Source: an uncultured Bacilli bacterium (GTDB taxonomy: Bacteria; Bacillota_I; Bacilli_A; ML615J-28; CAG-313). From it: a DNA stretch of 61,293 nt. Made by a program: the position numbers and the translations under genes. Shown here one piece after another: positions 1-8,911 of the stretch. How positions within the stretch are numbered: the first letter of the stretch is position 1; every line of letters begins with the position of its first letter. The notes under the pieces are model-generated. The model saw nothing but the letters and a program-made list of their open reading frames with translations, made no database searches and had not been told where the DNA came from. The stretch is taken from positions 1 through 61,293 of the forward strand of contig CANQDG010000009.1 in assembly GCA_947591495.1 (NCBI GenBank), given 5' to 3'.

Positions 1-26
1 CCATATTCACCACGGCATTGATTCAT
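1..26 (-). CDS. Start of an unidentified leftward gene (partial)
   Basis: An ATG at 26-24 on the minus strand opens a reading frame that runs off the window after eight codons (MNQCRGEY). It is preceded, 7 bases upstream, by a perfect AGGAGG ribosome binding site at about 34-39, which is why I believe it is a real start. Eight residues are too few to identify the product. The 247-base gap to the next gene means the two genes are divergent. Confidence 0.6.
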
Positions 27-202
27 CGTTTTTCCTCCTTTCAATCCTTATAATGAACTATCATTTTACACTTTTAATCTATGATAATTTTTAGAAGATG
101 ACGATTACTTTTGCCTATTATTTTATTTTCACATTAATTTCACATTTACCTTTTTTTAATTAAAAATGTGGGATTTTAATAAGTAAAATAAGACTTTAAT
201 GG

Positions 203-231
203 TTGAAAAAAAATCTAAAAAATGATACAAT
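203..231 (+). promoter_or_regulatory. Sigma-A-type promoter of the foldase-like gene pair
   Basis: TTGAAA at 203-208 and TACAAT at 226-231 are separated by exactly 17 bases. The start codon of the downstream gene is 42 bases further on, behind an AAAGGA ribosome binding site. The rest of the gap (27-202) is very AT-rich and shows nothing else I can name. Confidence 0.7.
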
Positions 232-273
232 AGATTTGTTAAAAATTTTAAATATTAAGAAAGGATAAATAAA

Positions 274-3200
274 ATGAAAATTTTTAAGAAACTACTACCT
301 GTCATAGTAGGTCTTTCTTTAATCATTGTAATTGGTATTACGATTGTGATTGTTAACGTTGCCACTAGTAAAACACCAAAACTTAGTAATGGTAAAGAAA
401 ATTATTTATACTTCGATAGTGGAAACGGAACTGTCAGTGTTAATAAACAAGATCTCTATGATGCTTTAAAAAAGAATTATGCGGTAGGTGAATTAACTCG
501 TATAATTGATAATCTGCTTTATGCGGATGAATTAGAGAGTATGAAAGACAAAATCAAAAATAATACCGATGGTGAAGCCGATAAATTTAAAGAATATATC
601 GACGAAGACCTCTTTGGTGAAGATTTTGAAGGAGACAAAGAAAAAGAATGGGAAGATATTCTTGAATCTTTAGTTTTAACTGGCATTATTACCAGAACAG
701 ATAAAAATAATAGTTCTGATTATGAAGATGTTAATTCTACAGCTTGGCAAAAAATCAAAGAATATTATCTTTTACAATACACTAAAGAAATGTGGGCAAG
801 AGCCGAATATTTAAAACGTTATCAAGATGAACGTAAAGATGCTGGCAAACCTGAATTTGATGAAGATGATATCGAAGATTACTTTGAAGAAAACTTTGGC
901 AAGAAAACGACTGGTTTATATATTCCTTTTACAAGCAGCGAAGCAGCTGAAGCAATGTTAAAGAAATATGGTATCAGTGTTTCTGATTCAAAAGAATCTA
1001 CTAATAGTGATCAAAGTGCAGGTTGGATTAAGACTTCTTTCAACGATGAAACAGTTGAAGGTGATAAGACTTATACTCGTTATCCTACTTTTGATCAATA
1101 TTTGACACCTGAAGAAGTTATTAGAGTCTTTATTGCTATATATAATGAAGTTTGGGCTTATACCAATAGTGGTAATCCACTAATTACCGAAAGTGATTAT
1201 ACAACTAAAGTTAGTGAGGCAAAAACCCTTGAGCTTGTTAAGAATGCTTTAACTGCAGCAATGAAAGATGTAGCAACTATTAAAGGTGATGTTATCTTAC
1301 CTGCTGAAATTAGAATCGCAGATGGTGGCGAAACTGGTGATAAAGTAGAAGTTACATGGACTGGTATTGACGATGAAAACTTCAAATTATTAGCTGATGA
1401 ACATAAAATTGTAGTTAATCCTGTATCAAGTAAAATTACCAAAGATATCGAGGCTACTTTAAAATATGGTGAATCAGATATTAAAGTTACTTTCAAAGTT
1501 GAACTTTCAAAATTTAACGAAAAAGATGGTAACCTTGAAGATAAAGAAGAAGAAAAAACTGTTGTTGTAAATGGCGGTAACGAACTTAAAGCCGTTAATG
1601 ATTTTATCTTTAATTTAACAAATGATAAAAATGATTACACAACCTTTGTTTTTGATTCTAATGATAGTTCAACTTATGGTAAATACTTAAGTTCTTCTGA
1701 CACTACTTATACTTATAGCGATACTGCTACTGATTTCTATAAATCATATTCTATTAAGCCACGTAGTGTTGGTAGCTTCTATTGTTTATTCATTAAACTT
1801 GGTGAAACCGAGGAAGTTTCATTAGATGATGAAGGTGTTAGAGATGAAGTTATTGCAGCAATGCGCGAAGATTTATATACTGTTGGTTCTAATGAAAAAG
1901 CTAATCTTGAAAGAATGTATTATGTAAGACGTCAAGAAAATAAATTTAAAATTTATGATAAATTTATCGAAGCTATCTATGAATATAATTACAATACTTT
2001 CTATAGTTCTACTTTAAGTGAAACTGATTATCCTAAATTCAAAAAATCTTCTAAAACAACCAAAAAATATGTTGCTTCAATTAAAGGACACAAAATTACT
2101 GCTGATGAATTATTTGATGTTCTTCAAGAAAAATATGGCGCTACTTATGTTAAAACTTACATTGACCAATTCAATATCGTCAATAGTGACTTTAACAAAT
2201 GGTATAACCCTTGGAAAGGTGGCGTGATGGAAGGACAAAAAGAATATGTTGAATCTTTATTAAAATCAAGCATTGCATCATTTAAACAAAACTTTGAACT
2301 TGATTATTTCACTTATTCTTATTTATCATATTATGACTTTATTCCAAATTTCCCATCTTCTTATGGTTGGAAAGATTTCATTCATGATTATTATAATGCT
2401 GATTCTGAAGAAGAATTATTAATTAATCGTGAATTTGCGGGTCAAGTTTATAGTGACACTTTAGATGAATATACTTTATCATTATATAATTATGATAATA
2501 TTAAAGCTGAAATGGATAAGTTGCTTGAAAAGTTTTATAAAGTTGATGTTATGAATTTAATTATATCAGTTGACTATGATTACGATAGCAATCCTGATAC
2601 TAAGATTGTGGAAAGCAATAAGGAAGATGTTACTAAAGAAAACTGGACAGAAGAACAAATTAATCTTGTTGAAGAATTAGCTGAATTAATTATGACAAGA
2701 TGTGATGAAGTTTTAGCTACTGGTAATTTATCTAGTAAATTAACAGAAGTTGTTAATGTTTATAACAAAGCTCCTTATGAAATTGTCGAAAATCCAACAA
2801 CTTTATCAGAAGCATTTGGTAAATATAAACTTGCAGGTTTACAAATTAAATTTGAAGCATCTGCTAATTATAGTAATACTTCTTCATTAGTTGATGAATT
2901 TAAAGATGCCCTTGTTGAAATTTGGCAATATGCGAAAGATAATAACTTAGTTTATGATGACAAAGCCGCTAAAGAAGATCCTGCTTATCTTAACCCAATT
3001 GAAAAACCATTAACATATAATTTAATTGATGGTAAATATGCTTTCGCAAGTTCTTATGGTTACCATGTTGTTGCAGTAGAAAAAGCTTATGATCCGGTTG
3101 AACTTCCAACTGAAGATGAAATCAAATTATATGAAGCATCTACTAATTTAACTAATGCTAAATCTAGTTTAGATTCTGCTAAATCTGGTTTAGATAGTGC

Positions 3201-3600
3201 ATCAGGTAATGAAGTAGCTGTAAGATCTTACAAAGAACAAGTTAAACGTTATGAATCTGAAGTTGAAAAATATAAAGCTGAAGTAATCGAATTAGTAAAT
3301 AAATTAAAAGAAAAAGATCCTGATAAATATGGTGAAATGGAAGGTTACAATGAAGAGACTGATACCTTTACTTTAGATAGTGGTATTAATGATCGTTGTA
3401 CTGCTTGGTATACTTCTGCTAAGACGACTGTGACAACTAATATTGTTGAAAAAACCCTTCTTCAAAAGTTTAAGGACGTTTTAAGCAAAATTCAATTTAA
3501 TGGCTTTACTGAAAGTGACAAGCAAAAAGAGCAACTAGAATTCTATCTTGAATATCTAGATAAAGAATATTCAGACGAAGGAGAGCACAACCATGACTAA
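274..3600 (+). CDS. Membrane-anchored PrsA/SurA-like protein with an inserted Ig-like domain
   Basis: A 1108-residue exported protein. Residues about 7-30 are one hydrophobic segment with no lipobox, so it is probably an uncleaved anchor. Two segments, about 45-75 (SVNKQDLYDALKKNYAVGEL) and 599-625 (KGHKITADELFDVLQEKYG), have the pattern of the N-terminal helix of PrsA/SurA foldases. A segment near residue 490-520 and a 'YGYHVVAVEK' stretch near 930 resemble the parvulin core and its end, but no canonical catalytic domain is evident. Residues about 310-413 look like an atrophied bacterial Ig domain (aBig_2) that is absent from the paralogue immediately downstream. The C-terminus is charged and coiled-coil-like (about 960-1020) and ends EHNHD. 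Family assignment is by pattern, not search. A role in folding secreted or surface proteins is inferred. Confidence 0.6.
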   Translation: MKIFKKLLPVIVGLSLIIVIGITIVIVNVATSKTPKLSNGKENYLYFDSGNGTVSVNKQDLYDALKKNYAVGELTRIIDNLLYADELESMKDKIKNNTDGEADKFKEYIDEDLFGEDFEGDKEKEWEDILESLVLTGIITRTDKNNSSDYEDVNSTAWQKIKEYYLLQYTKEMWARAEYLKRYQDERKDAGKPEFDEDDIEDYFEENFGKKTTGLYIPFTSSEAAEAMLKKYGISVSDSKESTNSDQSAGWIKTSFNDETVEGDKTYTRYPTFDQYLTPEEVIRVFIAIYNEVWAYTNSGNPLITESDYTTKVSEAKTLELVKNALTAAMKDVATIKGDVILPAEIRIADGGETGDKVEVTWTGIDDENFKLLADEHKIVVNPVSSKITKDIEATLKYGESDIKVTFKVELSKFNEKDGNLEDKEEEKTVVVNGGNELKAVNDFIFNLTNDKNDYTTFVFDSNDSSTYGKYLSSSDTTYTYSDTATDFYKSYSIKPRSVGSFYCLFIKLGETEEVSLDDEGVRDEVIAAMREDLYTVGSNEKANLERMYYVRRQENKFKIYDKFIEAIYEYNYNTFYSSTLSETDYPKFKKSSKTTKKYVASIKGHKITADELFDVLQEKYGATYVKTYIDQFNIVNSDFNKWYNPWKGGVMEGQKEYVESLLKSSIASFKQNFELDYFTYSYLSYYDFIPNFPSSYGWKDFIHDYYNADSEEELLINREFAGQVYSDTLDEYTLSLYNYDNIKAEMDKLLEKFYKVDVMNLIISVDYDYDSNPDTKIVESNKEDVTKENWTEEQINLVEELAELIMTRCDEVLATGNLSSKLTEVVNVYNKAPYEIVENPTTLSEAFGKYKLAGLQIKFEASANYSNTSSLVDEFKDALVEIWQYAKDNNLVYDDKAAKEDPAYLNPIEKPLTYNLIDGKYAFASSYGYHVVAVEKAYDPVELPTEDEIKLYEASTNLTNAKSSLDSAKSGLDSASGNEVAVRSYKEQVKRYESEVEKYKAEVIELVNKLKEKDPDKYGEMEGYNEETDTFTLDSGINDRCTAWYTSAKTTVTTNIVEKTLLQKFKDVLSKIQFNGFTESDKQKEQLEFYLEYLDKEYSDEGEHNHD

Positions 3601-3637
3601 TAAATATTTTAACTCTTCTTTTACTGAAAATAAATAA
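3593..3637 (+). CDS. Possible 14-residue coupling peptide
   Basis: An ATG at 3593 overlaps the last codons of the upstream foldase-like gene in another frame and opens a 14-codon reading frame (MTNKYFNSSFTENK) ending at 3637, just before the next gene. A GGAG motif sits at a fitting distance upstream. It could be a leader that carries ribosomes across the junction, or simply chance. Confidence 0.25.
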   Translation: MTNKYFNSSFTENK

Positions 3638-3651
3638 GGATGGTGCTCGAA

Positions 3652-6075
3652 ATGAAAACAATGAAAAAATTTTTTATTCTAGTATTATTAATTTGCACAA
3701 TTGCAATAACGGCAAGTTGTACCAAAGATAAACCAAAGGTTACTCCTCAACTTACCGATCCTTCTTCTTCCTTTTTAAAGATTGGTAACTTTAACGTTAC
3801 TAAAAATGAAGCATATCATCAATTACTTAATTCTTATGGTTCTGATACAATAATGGAAATGATTGATGAGGCTTTACTTCCTTCCCTTACAGATGAAGAA
3901 GGCTTCCAAGAAAATTTAGATGAAATTATCTATGGTGATGAAGATGACGAGGAAAAGCGTCAAGAAAATGCAAAAGAATTTTATGATAATTTAATTCTTG
4001 CTGGTTTATCACAAAATGAAAGTGATCCAAACTATTACATGAATTATTATCGTTTACAATATCGTCGCTTTGTTTTTGCTAAACAATATTACATTGATCA
4101 TCTTGCTGAAGATTACTTCAAAGATGAAGACATTGAAGATTATTTTGAAACGAAATATCGTAAGAAAAATGATTTAATTATTATTGCTTTTGATTCTAAT
4201 GTTAATGCTAAAGAAGTGATGGAAGCTAATAATATTGATTTTGACCATTTAAATACTGGATGGCAAAATAGTGAAGGTACTTCTTATACTGATGAAGAAA
4301 TTTTAGCTATTTTTGAAAAGATGTATAATTTTGTCAATAATACTGAATCTGCCTCAGGTATTAAAACCTATGAATATACAGACTTAACTACTATTAATAC
4401 TTCCCTTGCAAGTTATGCTTATAATCTTGATGTCAAAGGATATTCAAAAGCTCCATTATCATATGGTTCAAAAGTTTACTTAGTTTATAAAAATGCTGAA
4501 ACAGCTAATCTCGATGAAGAAGGCAATGATATTACCTTAACTGATGAAATTAAAGAAAAAATCAAAGATAATATCATTGAAGATAATGTTTCTAATGTTT
4601 ATGTGTCAATGGTAATGCAAAAGAATCAACTTCTTCATAATCTTAAGATCTATGACAAAGGCGTTGAAAACTTCTATCGTATGTCTTATGAAAATGTTTA
4701 TAATAGTTTAGGCTATTCCACAGGAGATTACCCTAAATTTGCTAAAACAACAGCTGAAAGTGATAAAAATGTTTGTAGTTATGTTGTTGATGGTGTTGAA
4801 AAAGTGATAACTGCTGATGAAGTTTATAATAAACTAACTACTAAATATGCAAATTATCTTGCTTCTTTATATATGAAACAATATTTTGTTTTAAAAGACA
4901 ATGGTGTTTATGATCTTGCTACAGGACAAATTTTAGATAAAGACAAATATCAAGATTATTATGATGAAGAAGTTCAAGAATATAAAACAGCTTTTGAAAA
5001 TGGTGATTATGCTTCTTTAGGTTATGATAGCAGTTATGGTTGGGAAAATTTCATCCGTGATTACTTAGGCTTATTATCTGAAGAAAAAATCATTGTTAAT
5101 CTTGATTCATCATTATATAATGATAATTTAGATGATTTTAAAAAGACTTTATATTTATTAGAAAATCCTGGCAAAGATGAAGAAGGTAATGATATTCCTG
5201 TTGATAAACTTGTTCAAGATAAAATGCAAGAAATATATGATAAATATCTAAATGTTACTGCTATTGGTATTAGTGCTTATTATGATAAAGATTTAGATGG
5301 TACTGCAGATGAAATAACGGTAGAAGAAGGCGAGCCAAATCCTAATGAAGATCTTGCCAAAGAATTGTTAGCAACAGTTTATGCTAAGGTTGTTGAAAAA
5401 CGTAAAGCTATTTCAACTGCTTTAACCGAAATAGTTCTTGAATATAATATTGCAAGCCTTAATAATGATAATACTTGGAAGAAATTTAAAACTGCAGGTT
5501 TAAAATTACAACTTATGTCTAGTACATCTTATACAGCAACTAGTAATTCTGATGAAATTATCTTAAATCAATTAAGAAAACAATATGCTAAATTCTTAGC
5601 TTATCCAGATGCCGAAAATGGGGTTGATTTACATGCTATTAATTTAAGTGAAAAATATGTTTATAATAAAAACGATGTTACTTATATTATTAGACCAACT
5701 GATTCAACCTTTATGAATGTTGATTTAGAAAGTGAAGATAACGATTTAATTATGTGTGAAGATAAAGCTTATTTATATTTTGTAACACAAATATCTCGTC
5801 CTCCATATCGTAGTATTAGTGATAAAACTTTCAAACCTACTTATGATGAGTATACAAAATATCTAAATAAAGCATCTGATGTTATTTCTAGCGTTAGAAC
5901 ATTAATTACTACATATTATGTTCCGGCAATTAATGAATTAACAACTGATAAGATTGTTAATAATGCTTTAATTGAAAAAGTTAAAGAATTATTAGATAGT
6001 GTTGAATTCGCAGGTGGAAACAAAACTAGTCTTAAAGCATATTTAGATGCTTGTGTAACTCCTGATGAAGAATAA
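3652..6075 (+). CDS. PrsA/SurA-like lipoprotein
   Basis: An 807-residue lipoprotein. The signal peptide begins MKTMKKFF and ends at the lipobox ITASC, so Cys is about 20 residues in. I prefer the ATG at 3652 over the one at 3640 because AAGGA at 3636-3640 is 11 bases before 3652 and the 3640 codon has no usable site. Just after the lipobox, FLKIGNFNVTKNEAYHQLLN has the PrsA N-domain pattern, and VDGVEKVITADEVYNKL repeats it around residue 375. It is a diverged copy of the preceding gene, sharing for example DIEDYFE and SSYGW(K/E)(D/N)FI, but without the Ig-like insertion. Probably an extracytoplasmic folding factor or a structural surface protein. No complete parvulin domain is seen, so isomerase activity is not claimed. 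Confidence 0.6.
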   Translation: MKTMKKFFILVLLICTIAITASCTKDKPKVTPQLTDPSSSFLKIGNFNVTKNEAYHQLLNSYGSDTIMEMIDEALLPSLTDEEGFQENLDEIIYGDEDDEEKRQENAKEFYDNLILAGLSQNESDPNYYMNYYRLQYRRFVFAKQYYIDHLAEDYFKDEDIEDYFETKYRKKNDLIIIAFDSNVNAKEVMEANNIDFDHLNTGWQNSEGTSYTDEEILAIFEKMYNFVNNTESASGIKTYEYTDLTTINTSLASYAYNLDVKGYSKAPLSYGSKVYLVYKNAETANLDEEGNDITLTDEIKEKIKDNIIEDNVSNVYVSMVMQKNQLLHNLKIYDKGVENFYRMSYENVYNSLGYSTGDYPKFAKTTAESDKNVCSYVVDGVEKVITADEVYNKLTTKYANYLASLYMKQYFVLKDNGVYDLATGQILDKDKYQDYYDEEVQEYKTAFENGDYASLGYDSSYGWENFIRDYLGLLSEEKIIVNLDSSLYNDNLDDFKKTLYLLENPGKDEEGNDIPVDKLVQDKMQEIYDKYLNVTAIGISAYYDKDLDGTADEITVEEGEPNPNEDLAKELLATVYAKVVEKRKAISTALTEIVLEYNIASLNNDNTWKKFKTAGLKLQLMSSTSYTATSNSDEIILNQLRKQYAKFLAYPDAENGVDLHAINLSEKYVYNKNDVTYIIRPTDSTFMNVDLESEDNDLIMCEDKAYLYFVTQISRPPYRSISDKTFKPTYDEYTKYLNKASDVISSVRTLITTYYVPAINELTTDKIVNNALIEKVKELLDSVEFAGGNKTSLKAYLDACVTPDEE

Positions 6076-6085
6076 TTAAAAAAAG

Positions 6086-6121
6086 AAAATCGTGATATCT
6101 TAAAGGTATCACGATTTTTTT
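6086..6121. terminator. Intrinsic terminator, probably bidirectional
   Basis: A 10-bp perfect stem (AATCGTGATA / TATCACGATT) with a 9-base loop, followed by seven T on the plus strand and preceded by A-runs that give T-runs on the minus strand. It ends the rightward foldase-like pair and may also stop the leftward yhaM transcript, which ends 170 bases away. Confidence 0.85.
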
Positions 6122-6291
6122 GATGGTTAAATAAACTTATAACAAAATACGCCACTTTCCAGCAAAGTAATTTTAGACAAACTTTTTCCGTTTTTAATAA
6201 AGTTTTTTATCGATTTACAAAATTTCAAAACTATTTTAATTACTAATATTTATAAGATTTTCTTTATTATATCTAAAATGAAATAAACTAC

Positions 6292-7230
6292 TTATTTAAT
6301 ATTAGGCACATAAATACTTTTACGATTAAGTGTTGTAATAGGTGCTGTATAATTGCCTTTAGAAGTTTTTAAAACTTCAACACTAATTGGTGCTAATTTG
6401 GAATCTGCTAAATCAATAAAATGTAGCACAAATGCTTCCATAATAGCTGGTTCTTTTGGTGAACCATATTCAAGTTCACCATGATGGGAAGCAAGTAAAT
6501 GACTTAAAAGTTTGTATTCTTCAGTATTTTCAACCCCTTGAGCGGCAGCTTCTATTGCTAACATTTGTAAGCCAATAACAATATGACCAAGTAAATTACC
6601 ATCTTCGGTATAAATAGGCGTTTTAGGACTAGATAATTCTTTTGTTTTACCGATATCATGTAATAAGATTCCCGCATACAATAAATCACGATTCATGCCT
6701 GGATAAACTTTTAAGTATTGATCAGCCATTTGAAGCATTGTATAAGTATGATATACTAAACCATTTAAATAGTTATGATGCATAGACATCGCTGCAGGAT
6801 AAATAAAATAATCCTTTTCAACTTTACTTAAAAGTTTACTTGTTAATTTATTTAAGATTGGATTATTAATTTGATTTAGATAAGTTTCTATATTTTTTCG
6901 TAAAACTTCTTCAGAAAGCGGGGCAGTTCGATAAAATTTACGATCTTTAATTTCTTCTTCACTAACTTCTCTTATACTTGTAATTACAAATTGAGGTTTA
7001 CCTACATATTCGTTAATATGTGCTTTAAAAGCAAAAACCGCGCCTGCTAGAACATCATTTTTTTCAATTAAATTGACATCCCATACTCTAGCATCAATGC
7101 TAGTATCACCATCTGATAAAGTTATACTGTAATATGCGCTTTTATTAGGTGTATAACGTTTTTGAGTTGCTTCAACTAAAGCATAGAATTCAACATCTTC
7201 ACCTATTTTCATTTCAATAAACTTTTTCAT
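6292..7230 (-). CDS. yhaM: 3'-5' exoribonuclease YhaM
   Basis: 312 residues, close to the 314 of Bacillus subtilis YhaM. Residues about 10-95 form an OB-fold nucleic-acid-binding domain (YYSITLSDGDTSIDARVWD). Residues about 150-290 form an HD domain with the metal-binding H...HD signature: HHNYLNGLVYHT, then LLYAGILLHDIGK, then SHLLASHHGE. The family degrades RNA, and DNA in vitro, from the 3' end in the cytoplasm. Its ATG shares the A of the cca stop codon (TAATG), so the two are translationally coupled. It is the last gene of the zinc-ribbon protein - ychF - cca - yhaM unit. Confidence 0.92.
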   Translation of the reverse strand: MKKFIEMKIGEDVEFYALVEATQKRYTPNKSAYYSITLSDGDTSIDARVWDVNLIEKNDVLAGAVFAFKAHINEYVGKPQFVITSIREVSEEEIKDRKFYRTAPLSEEVLRKNIETYLNQINNPILNKLTSKLLSKVEKDYFIYPAAMSMHHNYLNGLVYHTYTMLQMADQYLKVYPGMNRDLLYAGILLHDIGKTKELSSPKTPIYTEDGNLLGHIVIGLQMLAIEAAAQGVENTEEYKLLSHLLASHHGELEYGSPKEPAIMEAFVLHFIDLADSKLAPISVEVLKTSKGNYTAPITTLNRKSIYVPNIK

Positions 7231-8891
7231 TAAATTAATCCTTTCTCATGTAAAATGCGATATTTTTCATTAGTCCTTAAAAGGAATTCTTTAACTTGTA
7301 ATTTTATCTCAGCCGAACGAACTCGTTGTTCACGCTCAGGTAAATTATAATAATCTTTAATGCCTTTTAAATAAATTTGATATAAATGCATAAAGTCTTC
7401 TCGATATTCTTCTTTCAAAGCATTAATAGCATTATCGGAAATTTCATTATTTTGAGCATTTGATTCTTTATTTTCATCATCATAATCATCATAAGATATT
7501 TGATCCCAAGCATCAAAATTAGTAACCGTTTCTTCTTGATAATCATCATAAAACTTTTTATATAATTTAGTTTCTTCACTTTCATCATTGAAATCTTGTT
7601 CATCGTTTTCTTTATGATGGCGGAATAAATTACCAAGTGACTTCTTATCATTAGAATTAGTAATTACATTAGCACTTGTAGCATTACTAATCATTTTATA
7701 AACTTCATCTTTTAGGCTCTTAGTATCATTATGAACTTCATCATTTACAACCATAACAACTAAGCGTTTCATTATTCGGGTAATTTTTTCTTCATCATAA
7801 TTAGCTAGTTCCATAATTTCACGTCTTGTAATTTCTAATTCATTAGCATTATGAATTTGTAATTTTTTATCAATTTTTTTAATTAGATGCTTTTGTTTTT
7901 TATAGCGATGACCAAGCGCTTTAGAAATACGATCAGCTGCTAATAAATCGGTTGTGCCAACTTTAAAAACCATTATCTTATTAACTTTATTAACACTGAT
8001 GTTTTGGGATAATTCTAGTAATTTTTTAATTTCTGCTAATTCTTCATGAGTATGACCAGTATTTTCAGGAATCTTACCCATAATACGATATAATAAAGTC
8101 ATCTTTTCATTAAGATTAAGTTTACGATAGTTTTTAATAATTAGTCTAACCCATTCATCAAAAAGGGGAATAAATTTAAAGAGACGATCATCATCGATAA
8201 TTTTAAGTGCTTTTAGAGCATATTTTTCTTCCAGAAGCCTTTTCATTAAATTAATAAGTTTATACTCACTTACTTCTTTTAGAAACGTTTTGCTTTTGCG
8301 CATACCTTTTTCGGTATTTAATTCTAAGCGAAAGTTGTATTTAGCAACTAATAATAAACCTCTTAAAATTCGTGAAGGATCTTCTTTGAATCTTCTTTTA
8401 CCACTACCAATAATTCTTACTATACCATTTTCTAAATCCTTTTGGCCATCAACAATATCAACAATCGTCAAATTAGGTGTTAAGGCTAAAGCATTAATCG
8501 TATAGTCTCTTCTTATAACATCTTCTACTAATTTTTTTGAATAATGGACATCTTTGATTTTAAATTTTGCGTAACCTTCCATTCTAAAAGTAGTAATTTC
8601 ATAACGGAAACCGCCAGCCTTTAAAACAATGGCACCAAATTGTTCATAAGTATCATCTAAATTGCAATCAGAAAAGATTTCTTTAATTGCATCTGGTGTT
8701 GCATTAGTAGCAATATCAATATCATTAAAATCAATATTTAAGATTAAATCACGAACTGCTCCACCAACGATATAAGCTTCATAAGTTTTTTCTTTTAATC
8801 GTTCAATTATTTCAACACCAATTTGAAAATATTTAAACATTTCTTCATTTCTAGCTTTTAATGATTCTAAATATAGATTATTTCCATCCAT
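7230..8891 (-). CDS. cca: CCA tRNA nucleotidyltransferase with a long acidic C-terminal extension
   Basis: Adds or repairs the CCA tail of tRNA. The head domain is clear: YIVGGAVRDL, then NDIDIAT with the DxD metal site at residues 57-59, then EDVIRRDYTINALAL and SGKRRFKEDPSRILRGL. At 553 residues it is about 150 longer than the usual ~400 of Bacilli. The extra part (about residues 395-553) is rich in Asp, Glu and Asn (for example SYDDYDDENKESNAQNNE) and ends in a helical segment (EYREDFMHLYQIYLKGIKDY onward) of unknown role. A GGAG site 8 bases before the ATG supports the start. Whether the enzyme adds full CCA or only part cannot be settled by eye. Confidence 0.88.
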   Translation of the reverse strand: MDGNNLYLESLKARNEEMFKYFQIGVEIIERLKEKTYEAYIVGGAVRDLILNIDFNDIDIATNATPDAIKEIFSDCNLDDTYEQFGAIVLKAGGFRYEITTFRMEGYAKFKIKDVHYSKKLVEDVIRRDYTINALALTPNLTIVDIVDGQKDLENGIVRIIGSGKRRFKEDPSRILRGLLLVAKYNFRLELNTEKGMRKSKTFLKEVSEYKLINLMKRLLEEKYALKALKIIDDDRLFKFIPLFDEWVRLIIKNYRKLNLNEKMTLLYRIMGKIPENTGHTHEELAEIKKLLELSQNISVNKVNKIMVFKVGTTDLLAADRISKALGHRYKKQKHLIKKIDKKLQIHNANELEITRREIMELANYDEEKITRIMKRLVVMVVNDEVHNDTKSLKDEVYKMISNATSANVITNSNDKKSLGNLFRHHKENDEQDFNDESEETKLYKKFYDDYQEETVTNFDAWDQISYDDYDDENKESNAQNNEISDNAINALKEEYREDFMHLYQIYLKGIKDYYNLPEREQRVRSAEIKLQVKEFLLRTNEKYRILHEKGLI

Positions 8892-8911
8892 GATTTTTCT
8901 CCATAATTTTT

